In this document: piece by piece, positions 1 to 10,997 of the stretch
Position numbering within the stretch: the stretch's first letter is position 1
Layout: the number at the start of each line of letters is the position of its first letter
Assembly: GCF_000466405.1 (NCBI RefSeq)
Contig: NZ_KE952951.1
Coordinates: forward strand, 1-41,123
Direction of reading: 5' to 3'
Length of the DNA stretch: 41,123 bases
Origin: Atopobium sp. oral taxon 810 str. F0209
GTDB taxonomy: Bacteria > Actinomycetota > Coriobacteriia > Coriobacteriales > Atopobiaceae
Position numbers and translations under genes: made by a program
Notes under the pieces: model-generated
Told to the model about the DNA's origin: nothing
Database searches by the model: none
Seen by the model: only the letters and a program-made list of their open reading frames with translations

Positions 1-1411
1 ACTCTCCATGGTGTTTCCATATATGGGGGTGTTTTGCAAGCTGTGACATGGCCTCAATAAGCGCATCACGGGCCTCAGCATTTGCCGCTTCGGCATAAAC
101 GCGCACGTAGGAGCCTGATCGAGATGGACGCAACATCGCCCAAGAGCCATTTTTGAACTGCACGCGCAGTCCCTCAGCATGATTGACCGATATCGGTTCC
201 ATTCCCGCCAGAGTAGGCGGGTTGAGTCCCGGAAGCAGATTGCGCAGAGTTTGGGATGCGGCAGAATCCAGGCGTAAATCACGCCGTATATATGACATTG
301 AACCCAAACGCTCGGAAAGCTCATCTACAAGTTCGGATAGAGGACGCTTCTCCTGTGCCAAAAGCTCCAACACCAAAAGACAACTCAAAAGGCCATCTCG
401 TTCATACAGATGTGCTGGTATGCAGATGCCACCGTATTCCTCTGCAGCCATTACAACATCACCCTGGCGCACTTCAGCATAAAGGCGATCAAAACCTACG
501 GGCACTTGAGTAACTTCTAAACCAAGGCGCTTTGCTTGTGAAACAGTACGCATAGAACTCGCCAACGTTGTAACCACACGGCCACGTAGTCCATGGTATT
601 CAACGAGATAACTCAAGATTAAGGGAGCAAGATTGTGTGCAACAATCAGCCTTCCCTTTTCGTCAATAAGCGATGCACGATCGCCATCACCATCAAGCAC
701 AAAACCCACATCCGCGTGCTGACAGATAACCAGCTGCTCGCACTCATCTACCCAAGGCTCTACAGGTTTGGGATGCAAGCCATCAAAATCTTCACGCCGG
801 TCCCCATGAATCTCAGTAACCGAGCAGCCCATCGTTTCAAGCGCGCTGTATAAAACCCCAGATGCTGCACCATACATGGGGTCAAGCACAATCCTTAACT
901 GCGCTGAGCGAATCAGATCAGTGTCAAAGTAGGACAAAAGATTATCAAGATAAGGTTTTACTAAATCAGCTCGCTCAACCTCACCATAGGTGGGAAGAGG
1001 ATTCGCCAGTACACGCCTCTCAACTTCACGCGCAAATGCAGAGGTCACGGGACCGCCATCTTTACCGCGAGCAATAATGCCGCCGTATTCACAGGGACTC
1101 TCAGAAGCTGTAACCATTAGTGCACCCGCAGCATGGCTATCGTTTGCCGCAGCCCATTCAACAGCCGGCAAAGGACAGGCGCCAAGGGACACCTGTGGCT
1201 GTAGTCCAAAAGCCGCAAGTGCCTTGCCTATAAGCAGTGCAAATGACTCGGCGTGGTAACGCCTGTCGTAGCCCACATACACACGGGCGTCACCATAGCG
1301 CTGAGACCAAATTGCACCAATAGCTCCAGCGACACGCGTGACATTGGCTTCGCTAAAGTCTCCGTCAAAGCGCCCCTGCCAACCGGAGGGAGCAAACCTA
1401 ATGACGGGCAT
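1..1411 (-). CDS. Alpha-D-phosphohexomutase (phosphoglucomutase/phosphomannomutase family), C-terminus cut by window edge
   Basis: The reading frame is open from an ATG at 1409-1411 to the left edge, about 470 residues, and is nearly full length because the last visible part is the C-terminal phosphate-binding region (NGSWAMLRPS, about residues 430-440). The metal-binding loop DGDGDR lies at residues 240-245. The catalytic serine region reads TASESP (Ser103) where the family normally has TASHNP, and the sugar-binding loop reads EEYGG rather than EESGG. Family members interconvert hexose 1- and 6-phosphates in the cytoplasm. It follows galU by 11 bases in the same direction, which fits supply of glucose-1-phosphate for UDP-glucose synthesis. 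The exact sugar cannot be told; GlmM is unlikely from the motifs. The diverged active-site loops make the activity less certain than the fold. Confidence 0.85.
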   Translation of the reverse strand, partial: MPVIRFAPSGWQGRFDGDFSEANVTRVAGAIGAIWSQRYGDARVYVGYDRRYHAESFALLIGKALAAFGLQPQVSLGACPLPAVEWAAANDSHAAGALMVTASESPCEYGGIIARGKDGGPVTSAFAREVERRVLANPLPTYGEVERADLVKPYLDNLLSYFDTDLIRSAQLRIVLDPMYGAASGVLYSALETMGCSVTEIHGDRREDFDGLHPKPVEPWVDECEQLVICQHADVGFVLDGDGDRASLIDEKGRLIVAHNLAPLILSYLVEYHGLRGRVVTTLASSMRTVSQAKRLGLEVTQVPVGFDRLYAEVRQGDVVMAAEEYGGICIPAHLYERDGLLSCLLVLELLAQEKRPLSELVDELSERLGSMSYIRRDLRLDSAASQTLRNLLPGLNPPTLAGMEPISVNHAEGLRVQFKNGSWAMLRPSRSGSYVRVYAEAANAEARDALIEAMSQLAKHPHIWKHHGE

Positions 1412-1422
1412 AATTCTGCCCC

Positions 1423-2319
1423 TTAGACCCTAGCTCCGCCGAGACCCTCAATGAAGGCGTCACGGATCGCGGGATTAGCAAGCGCCATACGGGCATTGGT
1501 AGCAGCCCAAGCAGCGGGAGTACCAGTATCACAGCCTTCGTTGGGATCTACTACAACAGCGTACATTTCTTCTTCTTCAAGAAGACGTGCCATTGCATCG
1601 GTAAGCTGAATCTCACCACCAGCACCAGGACCTTGAGTGCGCAAAAGCTCCATCACCCGGGCAGACAACAGGTAGCGACCAACAATAAAGAGATGGGAAG
1701 GAGCATCTTCTGGGCTAGGCTTTTCTACCAGACCACTAACCTTCCAGACAGCGCCAGGTTCCTCGTCGGCTGCGCCCTCAATACCAGAAAGGCTCTCAAC
1801 ACGCTCGCCAGCGATAATGCCATAGCGGCTCACCTGATCGGCGGGCACAGGCGCAACCGCAATGACAGAAGCACCGCCATGAGCCTCAGATACTTCCTGC
1901 ATATGTACACACATCTGCTTTTCGGGCACAAAATAGTCGCCAAGCAGAACAAAGAAAGACTCATCGCCTGTCTCAGGAGCAGCACAAAGTACCGCATGAC
2001 CCAGACCGCGCGGATCATCTTGATACGCAAAACTTACCGGTAGAGCGCCTGCTTCATGAACAAGCTCTGCTTCTTTACTTTTACCATGCGCGCGAAGATA
2101 TTCCTCAAAATGCTTATCCACCGAAAAGTACTCGTTTATCTGCGGTTTTTCATGAGAGTTAACGATTACAACACCATCAACTGCAGAAGGCGCCAATGCC
2201 TCTTCTACTACGTACTGAATAACAGGTTTATCAAGCACAGGAAGAAGCTCCTTGGGCAGCGCCTTGGTAGCCGGAAGAAAACGGGTGCCAAGACCTGCGG
2301 CAGGGATGACGGCCTTCAT
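1423..2319 (-). CDS. galU: UTP--glucose-1-phosphate uridylyltransferase
   Basis: This 298-residue protein begins MKAVIPAAGLGTRFLPAT, the nucleotide-binding signature of GalU, followed by KALPKELLPVLDKPVIQYVV and, later, LGDYF and the VEKP segment. It makes UDP-glucose from UTP and glucose-1-phosphate for cell-surface glycans. An upstream in-frame ATG exists at 2346, but AAAGGA sits seven bases before the ATG at 2317-2319, and that start matches the family's N-terminus exactly, so the shorter form was chosen. It lies between a metalloregulator gene and a phosphohexomutase, the latter only 11 bases downstream, suggesting a co-transcribed sugar-nucleotide pair. Confidence 0.95.
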   Translation of the reverse strand: MKAVIPAAGLGTRFLPATKALPKELLPVLDKPVIQYVVEEALAPSAVDGVVIVNSHEKPQINEYFSVDKHFEEYLRAHGKSKEAELVHEAGALPVSFAYQDDPRGLGHAVLCAAPETGDESFFVLLGDYFVPEKQMCVHMQEVSEAHGGASVIAVAPVPADQVSRYGIIAGERVESLSGIEGAADEEPGAVWKVSGLVEKPSPEDAPSHLFIVGRYLLSARVMELLRTQGPGAGGEIQLTDAMARLLEEEEMYAVVVDPNEGCDTGTPAAWAATNARMALANPAIRDAFIEGLGGARV

Positions 2320-2399
2320 AACAGAATCCTTTCGTTTGTGCTGCATTTTCTAGCAGATTTCTTTATGTATAAAGCAGAGCGCGAGAGTACCCCTACGAG

Positions 2400-2843
2400 C
2401 TACGACTCGATATTGAGAGAAACGCCCTTCTTCTCTAGGTAACTGACCCAGCGATCCATAGTGTCTGCAGAAAGATCGTGCTCCATGAGACAAGCTTCAT
2501 CGTTTGCCGTCTCGTGGTCGACACCTAACTCTTGCTCAAGGAAAGCACGCAGCGTAAGGTGACGACGCCAGATATCACGACCATACTCGCGACCCTGGGG
2601 CGTAAGCTCGATACGACCATAGCGTACCTGCTCGACCATGCCAGCTTCTCTCAAGGCGGTCAACGCTTTGTTAACACTTGCTTTGGAAACATTCAGCTGA
2701 TCGGCAACATCCACCGAGTGAACACCCTGATCGGGCTTATCGCTTGTCTGACTTAGCCTGTAGATAGATTCGAGGTAGTCCTCACTCGACATAGAAAGGC
2801 TATCAGCACCGTGAGTGTTGACCTTGCCTGACTTTGTAGTCAT
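2400..2843 (-). CDS. DtxR/MntR-family metal-dependent transcriptional repressor
   Basis: A 147-residue protein with an N-terminal winged helix-turn-helix (EDYLESIYRL at about 20-29, VNVSKASVNKALTALREAGMV-type recognition region at 51-71) and a short dimerisation/metal domain. It lacks the SH3-like third domain of DtxR and IdeR, so its length is that of MntR. The metal site looks mixed: Asp/Glu in EDYLES resemble MntR, whereas EACLMEH near residues 115-121 carries the Cys-x2-Glu-His set of DtxR. It therefore probably senses Fe2+ or Mn2+, and the metal cannot be assigned from sequence. A candidate operator lies just upstream at 2866-2884, which would fit autoregulation. Residues before about 17 may be a non-conserved extension. 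Confidence 0.9.
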   Translation of the reverse strand: MTTKSGKVNTHGADSLSMSSEDYLESIYRLSQTSDKPDQGVHSVDVADQLNVSKASVNKALTALREAGMVEQVRYGRIELTPQGREYGRDIWRRHLTLRAFLEQELGVDHETANDEACLMEHDLSADTMDRWVSYLEKKGVSLNIES

Positions 2844-2865
2844 ATGTAAAACCCTTCATTCGACA

Positions 2866-2884
2866 TCAGTTGAGGCTAACTTTA
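2866..2884. promoter_or_regulatory. Candidate DtxR-type operator
   Basis: The 19-base site TCAGTTGAGGCTAACTTTA matches the established DtxR/IdeR consensus (TWAGGTTAGSCTAACCTWA) at 15 of 19 positions, including the central GGCTAAC. It ends about 22 bases upstream of the start codon of the DtxR-family gene, where a bound repressor would block transcription or initiation. Binding is inferred. Confidence 0.5.
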
Positions 2885-2942
2885 CCCACTGAAGCGGTTT
2901 GCCAAACATCACAATACCCGTGAACGGTCAAGCGGATAGAGA

Positions 2943-4229
2943 TTACTCGCTATCAAAACTGGGATCGGGCAAATCAACACGGCGAATGACGGCGCCAACC
3001 GAGGTGAGCTTGGGAACAAAGCCTTCATAGCCTCGATCGATATGATGCACATCGGTAACCGTGGTATAGCCGTCAGCAACAAGACCAGCCATAACAAGTG
3101 CGGCACCACCGCGAAGATCAGGGGCCTTTACCTCGGCTCCCGAGAAACGCGAAACGCCATGCACAATAGCATGATGGCCCTTGATAACAATATCAGCACC
3201 CATACGCTGCAACTCGCTGGCAAACATAAAGCGATTCTCAAAGACATTCTCGGTTACAACACTGCTGCCATTAGCAAGTGCCAATAAGCACATAGTCTGC
3301 GCTTGCATATCGGTCGGAAAACCCGGGAAAGGTAGGGTCTGAATATCCGTCGGTTTAATAGGACCATTTTTGCGCACTACGACACCGTCAGAAAGACGCT
3401 CAATATCAAGCCCTATAAGCTCATATTTGCGCAAAACTAGGTCAAGATGCCGAGGGTCAAAGCCGCGTACGGTTAAAGGACCGCCAGCCAGCCCACCCAT
3501 ACCGATAAAGGTACCAGCTTCAATACGATCACCGACGGTACGATGCTCCACAGGATGAAGAGTTTCTTTGGTACCTGTAATCTCAATGACAGGAGTGCCT
3601 GCACCCTTAATGTGGGCGCCCATTTCATTAAGAAGATTGGCTAGATCGACGATCTCAGGCTCGCGAGCGGCATTGTCAATAACAGTCGTTCCGCGCGCAT
3701 GCACCGACGCCATCATGAGGTTTTCGGTAGCGCCAACACTGGCAAACTCCAAGGCCACCGTCGAACCAATCAAGCCATTAGGTGTTGAAGCATGGATGTT
3801 GCCGTGATCGATATCAAAACTCACACCCAAAGCCTCAAGACCAAGAATATGCATATCGATTTTACGAGCGCCAATGTTACAGCCGCCAGGCATGGCAACC
3901 ACTGCCTTGCCAAAACGACCCAAAAGAGGGCCAAGTACCGCTGTTGAGGCTCGCATCTGAGCTACTAATTGATAGGGTGTTTCCCACTTGTCAACACCTG
4001 AAGTATCAATACGGAGCGTATGCTCATCCGCGACCTCAATCTCAGCACCGAGACGCTTGAGTACCTTGCCCATCACATGCACATCGGCAATATTAGGCAC
4101 ATTGGTAAGTGTCGTTACACCGGAGGCCAAAATGGTAGCTGCCATAAGCTTTAGAGTGGAGTTTTTTGCACCCTCAACGATAACTTCGCCACTAAGGGGA
4201 TGTCCGCCCTCGACTTGTATTGCTTCCAT
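2943..4229 (-). CDS. murA: UDP-N-acetylglucosamine 1-carboxyvinyltransferase
   Basis: A 428-residue enzyme that transfers enolpyruvate from PEP to UDP-GlcNAc, the first committed step of peptidoglycan synthesis, in the cytoplasm. It shows the family's AKNS near residues 21-24 (catalytic Lys22), MRAS at 92-95 and PGGCNIG at 114-120. The active-site cysteine (Cys117) that fosfomycin alkylates is present. The start is preceded by AGAGGG. It follows atpC by 21 bases, the same atpC-murA linkage found in Bacillus and many Gram-positive genomes, and is probably read through from the ATPase operon. A different promoter region separates it from the downstream regulator gene. Confidence 0.96.
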   Translation of the reverse strand: MEAIQVEGGHPLSGEVIVEGAKNSTLKLMAATILASGVTTLTNVPNIADVHVMGKVLKRLGAEIEVADEHTLRIDTSGVDKWETPYQLVAQMRASTAVLGPLLGRFGKAVVAMPGGCNIGARKIDMHILGLEALGVSFDIDHGNIHASTPNGLIGSTVALEFASVGATENLMMASVHARGTTVIDNAAREPEIVDLANLLNEMGAHIKGAGTPVIEITGTKETLHPVEHRTVGDRIEAGTFIGMGGLAGGPLTVRGFDPRHLDLVLRKYELIGLDIERLSDGVVVRKNGPIKPTDIQTLPFPGFPTDMQAQTMCLLALANGSSVVTENVFENRFMFASELQRMGADIVIKGHHAIVHGVSRFSGAEVKAPDLRGGAALVMAGLVADGYTTVTDVHHIDRGYEGFVPKLTSVGAVIRRVDLPDPSFDSE

Positions 4230-4250
4230 GAGGCCCTCTTTCGTCAGCTA

Positions 4251-4691
4251 CTACTCTCCTACTGTAGCAGTCGCATCAGAGGAGGCGGCGTGCTTCAGTA
4301 GCAGGTTGCACCACTTAATCTTTTCGTCATAATACGCATTGCTGTGGTCATCTGCGGCAAGCTGCTCTTTTGCATCAAAAGCTTTTTGACGCGTCTGTCG
4401 CACAACATCGGGTTCAATATCATCCGAGCGACGCGCGTGGTCAGCCAAGATGATGACCGTGTCATTGCTAATTTCGGCATAGCCACCCGAAATAATAACA
4501 TTCATCTGACCACCGCCCTCTTCGTCGACGGGATGCAGGCGCACCACACCGTCACCAAGAGCGCAAATTTCAGCGGCATGCCCAGGCCAGACACCTACCT
4601 CACCCGAAGGGGTGAGGAGGGTCAAATCCTTGGCGTGTCCTTCAAAGAGAAGTTTGTCTGGACGGACAAACTGGCAGGTAATAGAAGACAT
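4251..4691 (-). CDS. atpC: ATP synthase F1 subunit epsilon
   Basis: A 146-residue protein with the epsilon beta-sandwich (ITCQFVRPDKLLFEG, LLTPSGEVGVWPGHAAEICALGDG) and the C-terminal two-helix region (ARRSDDIEPDVVRQTRQKAFDAKEQL). It belongs to the central rotor stalk, linking gamma to the c-ring and damping ATP hydrolysis. It begins seven bases after the atpD stop with an AGGA five bases before the ATG. It ends with a low-complexity tail slightly longer than in most homologues. It is the last gene of the ATPase operon. Confidence 0.95.
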   Translation of the reverse strand: MSSITCQFVRPDKLLFEGHAKDLTLLTPSGEVGVWPGHAAEICALGDGVVRLHPVDEEGGGQMNVIISGGYAEISNDTVIILADHARRSDDIEPDVVRQTRQKAFDAKEQLAADDHSNAYYDEKIKWCNLLLKHAASSDATATVGE

Positions 4692-4698
4692 AGGCGTC

Positions 4699-7100
<2,402 letters not shown>

Positions 7101-7108
7101 AGCTACCT

Positions 7109-8758
7109 TTACGCCTTGCCCTGCTTTTGGGAGTCATCGGTATCCTGTGCATCCTCAGAGATGCTCTCCACATCAATCTCCTCATGGTTGGGATGATTGA
7201 CTAGGAACTTCTCCTTGAAGTGCGCAATATGAATCTTGAGACGCTCTGCTTGCTTGTCGCTGATCTTTCCCTTGATGATCTCACGGCGCAGGTTGTCATG
7301 ACGGTCGGTCATGTACTTTGCCAGCTCGTCACGGAACACTACGACGTTCTCAAGATCAATGTCATCAAGGAAGTTTTCCTTGGCAGCAAAAATCGAGATA
7401 ACCTGGTCGGCAACAGGAAGGGCTGCAAAGCGTTTTTGCTTGAGCAACTCCATCATGTGTGCGCCGTGGTTGAGCTGATAGCGGGTCGTCGCGTCAAGGT
7501 CAGAGCCAAACTGTGCAAAGGCCTGCTTTTCGCGGTAGCTTGCCAAATCCAAACGCAGCGTACCAGCAACCTGCTTCATAGCAGCAAGCTGTGCGGCACC
7601 ACCAACGCGGGACACCGAAATACCCACGTCAACGGCAGGACGCTGACCCTGGAAGAAGAGGCTCGACTGCAGATAAATCTGACCGTCAGTAATCGAAATT
7701 ACATTGGTCGGAATGTAAGCAGAGACATCGCCTTCCTGCGTTTCAATGATGGGGAGTGCCGTCATAGATCCGCCGCCGTTGGCGTCGCTCATCTTTACCG
7801 CACGCTCCAGCAGACGCGAATGCAGGTAGAAAATATCGCCCGGATACGCCTCGCGTCCAGGCGGACGATGTAGTGTCAGGGACATCTGACGATATGCCAC
7901 CGCCTGCTTTGACAGGTCATCGTAGACAACAAGTACGTGTCCGCCGGGATGTTCAGCATCAGCAGGATTGCCATTGGCATCGTTGTACATGAAGTACTCA
8001 CCAATAGCAGCGCCTGCCATAGGGGCAATGTATTGCATAGGAGCAGAGTCAGCAGCGGTAGCAGCGACAATGATTGTCTTGTTAAGAACGCCGCGCTGTG
8101 CCAGCTCCTCGCGAATGGCGGCGACAGTCGATGCCTTCTGGCCGATTGCGACGTAAATACAAATCATGTCGGTCTCGCGCTGATTGACGATGGCGTCAAT
8201 AGCAATGGCAGTCTTGCCCGTTTTGCGGTCACCGATGATAAGTTCGCGCTGGCCACGTCCAATGGGCACCATAGCATCGATGGCCATAAGCCCAGTCTGC
8301 ACAGGTTCGCAAACGGGCTGGCGCTCCATAATGCCCGGCGCCTTAAACTCAATAGGACGACGATGTGCCGTGTTGATGGGACCTTGCCCGTCGATGGGCT
8401 GACCCAAAGGATTCACCACACGACCAAGCATGGCATGTCCTACAGGAATATCCATAACACGACCAGTGGTATGGCACTCATCGCCCTCTTTGATGGTGTC
8501 GACCTCACCAAACAAAACCGCACCGACAGAGTCAGTATCAAGATTTTGAGCCAGACCGTAGACCGAGTGAGCGCTACGAGAGCTGGTAAACTCCAGCAGC
8601 TCACCTGCCATAGCAGTCTTGAGACCATCAATACGAGCAATACCGTCGCCTACCGACGTAACAACAGAGGCCTCATTGAGATCAACTGTTGCACCAATAT
8701 GCGCCAGCTTGTCACGCAAGGCACTCATGACCTCGCTGGAGCTAATGCTATTTGTCAT
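7109..8758 (-). CDS. atpA: ATP synthase F1 subunit alpha
   Basis: A 549-residue non-catalytic nucleotide-binding subunit with GDRKTGKT at residues 176-183, [29 protein letters not shown] and the alpha signature near [17 protein letters not shown]. The frame is open much further upstream, but that part is a shadow of atpH. The start chosen is the ATG at 8756-8758, nine bases after GGAG. It overlaps the end of atpH by 11 bases. An in-frame ATG two codons earlier (8764) sits too close to that ribosome-binding site. The C-terminal tail, rich in Asp, Glu and Ser, extends beyond the usual end. Confidence 0.95.
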   Translation of the reverse strand: MTNSISSSEVMSALRDKLAHIGATVDLNEASVVTSVGDGIARIDGLKTAMAGELLEFTSSRSAHSVYGLAQNLDTDSVGAVLFGEVDTIKEGDECHTTGRVMDIPVGHAMLGRVVNPLGQPIDGQGPINTAHRRPIEFKAPGIMERQPVCEPVQTGLMAIDAMVPIGRGQRELIIGDRKTGKTAIAIDAIVNQRETDMICIYVAIGQKASTVAAIREELAQRGVLNKTIIVAATAADSAPMQYIAPMAGAAIGEYFMYNDANGNPADAEHPGGHVLVVYDDLSKQAVAYRQMSLTLHRPPGREAYPGDIFYLHSRLLERAVKMSDANGGGSMTALPIIETQEGDVSAYIPTNVISITDGQIYLQSSLFFQGQRPAVDVGISVSRVGGAAQLAAMKQVAGTLRLDLASYREKQAFAQFGSDLDATTRYQLNHGAHMMELLKQKRFAALPVADQVISIFAAKENFLDDIDLENVVVFRDELAKYMTDRHDNLRREIIKGKISDKQAERLKIHIAHFKEKFLVNHPNHEEIDVESISEDAQDTDDSQKQGKA

Positions 8759-9227
8759 TGTCATCAACTCCGATAAAGGTAGTTGAGAGCTGCCTGCGGA
8801 TGCTGGTGAGTTGTGCACGCACCGATGCATCAAAACGCTTGCCACGCTGCTCGAGAATAATGCCACCCAAAATCTCAGGCTCTACTCGCTCAACGAGGTA
8901 AATGGGGCAGCCGAGGTCCTTTTCAACCTTAGCCTTAACCTTGGCACGCAGTTCATCATCGAGAGGAACTGCTGTGGTCACCGTAACGTTGACCGTGTCA
9001 TCGCCGCTATCAATGAGTTCTTTATATTCCTTGGAGACAGCATCAATAAGCTCCAAGTCACCTGCGCGGTGCATAGCACCCAGCGCTTCAAGAACCTCAG
9101 GTGAGAACTTTCCTGCATGCAGCCACTGCACGAGGTCAGCATTGGGACGACCCTCTGCGCGACCTGCTTCAATCAGCGCGCGAGCGTACGCCTCAACCTT
9201 CTGCCTGTCGTCGCTACTCTTCGTCAT
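8748..9227 (-). CDS. atpH: ATP synthase F1 subunit delta
   Basis: A 159-residue stator subunit that joins the top of F1 to the b subunit. Recognisable segments are [14 protein letters not shown] near the N-terminus and the C-terminal [26 protein letters not shown], here split by position as [13 protein letters not shown] and [11 protein letters not shown]. The start at 9225-9227 overlaps the end of atpF by 14 bases and is preceded by GGGAAAG. An upstream in-frame extension is an atpF shadow. The length is slightly shorter than the common 170-180 residues. Confidence 0.92.
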   Translation of the reverse strand: MTKSSDDRQKVEAYARALIEAGRAEGRPNADLVQWLHAGKFSPEVLEALGAMHRAGDLELIDAVSKEYKELIDSGDDTVNVTVTTAVPLDDELRAKVKAKVEKDLGCPIYLVERVEPEILGGIILEQRGKRFDASVRAQLTSIRRQLSTTFIGVDDNDK

Positions 9228-9816
9228 TATTCTTTCCCACTTCTGCCAGATACTTCTCAGCGAGTGCGCGCTGCTGATCTTGAGAAAGCTCATTGCCGAT
9301 AATCTTGCCTGCAATTTCAACAGACAGATCAACGACAGAACCAGACAGCTCAATCATTGCCTTACGGCGCTCGCCCTCGAGAGCCTCATGGGACTTAGCG
9401 ATAATGCCCGAAGCTTCTTTTTGCGCCTTAGCAAGTACCTCAGAACGCACAGACTCAGCATCCTTCTTTGCCGCAGCAACAATCTCACCAGCCTCACGCT
9501 GAGCTTGGTCAACGCGAGTAGCATATTCCTGCTTTTCCTGCTCTACCTCTGCGCGCGTGCGCTCAGCAGCATCTAGGTCGTCTTGGATCTTTGCCTGACG
9601 ATCATCCAAGGTCTTGATGATTGTGGGCCAGGCGAACTTTGCCAGCAAGAACCAAATGACTAGGAAGGCAATGAGTGCAGGAATAAATTCCGCAGGCTTG
9701 GGGATCAGGATGCTCGCGCTTTCTGGCATGCTGCAACCTGCAAGCGAAACTACACTCAGTGCAGCGACACTCAACGCAGCAAACTTACGGGCGCCCTTCG
9801 GCGTCTTGTTATCCAT
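9214..9816 (-). CDS. atpF: ATP synthase Fo subunit b, with lipoprotein-type signal
   Basis: A 200-residue peripheral-stalk subunit. After a basic start (MDNKTPKGARKF) there is a hydrophobic stretch ending in LAGC (Cys28), a lipobox, then the usual b-subunit membrane segment at about 43-62 (FIPALIAFLVIWFLLAKFAW). A long charged helix with a heptad-like pattern follows (LDDRQAKIQDDLDAAERTRA and on), ending in SVEIAGKIIGNEL. The start at 9814-9816 follows GGAGG by eight bases. A cleaved and lipidated N-terminus on subunit b is known from mycoplasmas; here it is predicted from sequence only. Order and overlap with atpH are as usual. Confidence 0.94.
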   Translation of the reverse strand: MDNKTPKGARKFAALSVAALSVVSLAGCSMPESASILIPKPAEFIPALIAFLVIWFLLAKFAWPTIIKTLDDRQAKIQDDLDAAERTRAEVEQEKQEYATRVDQAQREAGEIVAAAKKDAESVRSEVLAKAQKEASGIIAKSHEALEGERRKAMIELSGSVVDLSVEIAGKIIGNELSQDQQRALAEKYLAEVGKNNDEE

Positions 9817-9856
9817 ATTGCTAGCCTCCGTCCGAAATGTCCGTGTCACCCTGTGC

Positions 9857-10051
9857 TTATTTAGCAATCAAGGTAACGACGAAGCCAATCAGAGCCAGAG
9901 CCTCGACAAATGCGGACGCGAGAATAAATACGGTAAACAAACGGCCCTGTACCTCAGGCTGACGCGCCATTGCGCTCGTAGCACCAAATGCAGCCAGACC
10001 AATGCCCAAACCGGCACCAATAACGCCGAGGCTGTAACCAATAACTCCCAC
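9857..10051 (-). CDS. atpE: ATP synthase Fo subunit c
   Basis: A 64-residue proteolipid with two membrane helices joined by the polar loop ARQPE (29-33). The ion-binding carboxylate is Glu50 in AFVEALALIGF. Na+-binding c subunits normally have Glu followed by Ser or Thr; here Ala follows, so proton coupling is the likelier reading. Translation starts at a GTG with a near-perfect AAGGAGG four bases upstream, fitting the high expression needed for a ring of c subunits. The protein is a little shorter than most c subunits (70-80) at its N-terminus. The mRNA ahead of it carries several hairpins (10081-10157). Confidence 0.95.
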   Translation of the reverse strand: MGVIGYSLGVIGAGLGIGLAAFGATSAMARQPEVQGRLFTVFILASAFVEALALIGFVVTLIAK

Positions 10052-10080
10052 GGTTCCTCCTTATGACTTACGAAAGACGT

Positions 10081-10157
10081 GCGTGTTTTTTTCTTACACG
10101 CTATGCCAAGCGGGTCTTATACCCGCGAAAGGCCAATTTATACCGCGATTTACGGTA
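10081..10157 (-). promoter_or_regulatory. Three tandem hairpins in the atpB-atpE intercistronic leader
   Basis: The 116 bases between atpB and atpE hold three inverted repeats: TACCG/CGGTA (10141-10145 with 10153-10157), GCGGGT/ACCCGC (10110-10115 with 10121-10126, five-base loop) and GCGTGT/ACACGC (10081-10086 with 10096-10101, loop of mostly T on the plus strand). They lie just ahead of the strong atpE ribosome-binding site. A role in mRNA stability or in boosting c-subunit synthesis is inferred. Confidence 0.5.
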
Positions 10158-10167
10158 AAAATGGTGA

Positions 10168-10971
10168 CTAGTCGCCTTCCTCAGCAGAGTTAATATAAAC
10201 GGCAGTCAAAAGCGTAAAGACATATGCCTGAATGGCTGCGACTAGCATCTCTACAAGGTAGATAATGATGAGAACGAGTACCCACGCAATTGACGCAAGA
10301 CTACCTGCAGCGTTTGCAGGATTAAAAGCTGTCAGCAAGGGCTGGAAAAACATTGACGCCAAAACGGCAAAGGTACCCATAACAATATGGCCTGCGTACA
10401 TATTGCAGAACAGACGAATAGCCAAAGTAATGGGACGCAAGAGAGTAGAAAAAATCTCAATAACCCACACAAGAAGAGCTAGGGGCAATGGCAAGCCTTC
10501 TGGTGCGAGACTCTTTAAATAACCCCAGCCACCCTTGGCTTTCACGCCCATCCAAATAAAGTAAATAAAAGATACAAGAGCAAGAGCTGCAGTAGTGCCA
10601 ATGGTACCAGTGCCAGGATGCATACCAGGCACAATACCCACTACGTCATTTACCAAAACAAAGAAAAACAATGTTGCGATATAGGGAAAGTGCTTGCGCC
10701 ACTTATCACGACCAAGCATGCCAATGCAGAGATCATCACGCACAAACTCAATAAGAAGTTCCATACCATTGACAAACTTACCTTTGGGGGCAAGCGATTT
10801 TGCCTGAGCTTTAGTGAAGACTGCCATTAAAATAAGCAACAAAATGCAGGAGAGATACAACCAGAACGAGTACTGAGTAATTCCAAAGCCTAGGTTGCCA
10901 AAAGCCGGCGTAGAATCAAAGCTCTTTACGAGCTCATCTACAACCGCTGGCAGCTTATCAAAGACTTCCAC
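10168..10971 (-). CDS. atpB: ATP synthase Fo subunit a
   Basis: A 267-residue integral membrane protein forming the proton half-channels against the c-ring. The essential arginine is present at about residue 186 in TLAIRLFCNMYAGH, the family's most conserved segment. Several other membrane helices are visible (FWLYLSCILLLILMAVFT, YIATLFFFVLVNDVVGIVPG, IAWVLVLIIIYLVEMLVAAI). The frame is open upstream, but that part overlaps the preceding membrane gene; the GTG at 10969-10971 has AAAGGA six bases ahead and gives the normal length. It is the first standard gene of the operon after the atpI-like gene. Confidence 0.94.
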   Translation of the reverse strand: MEVFDKLPAVVDELVKSFDSTPAFGNLGFGITQYSFWLYLSCILLLILMAVFTKAQAKSLAPKGKFVNGMELLIEFVRDDLCIGMLGRDKWRKHFPYIATLFFFVLVNDVVGIVPGMHPGTGTIGTTAALALVSFIYFIWMGVKAKGGWGYLKSLAPEGLPLPLALLVWVIEIFSTLLRPITLAIRLFCNMYAGHIVMGTFAVLASMFFQPLLTAFNPANAAGSLASIAWVLVLIIIYLVEMLVAAIQAYVFTLLTAVYINSAEEGD

Positions 10972-10997
10972 AGCAAGTCCTTTCCCCAACCCGACCC

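Noticed and set aside
7937-8776. Plus-strand 279-codon open frame opposite atpA
   Set aside because: Antisense shadow of a strongly conserved gene, without a ribosome-binding site.
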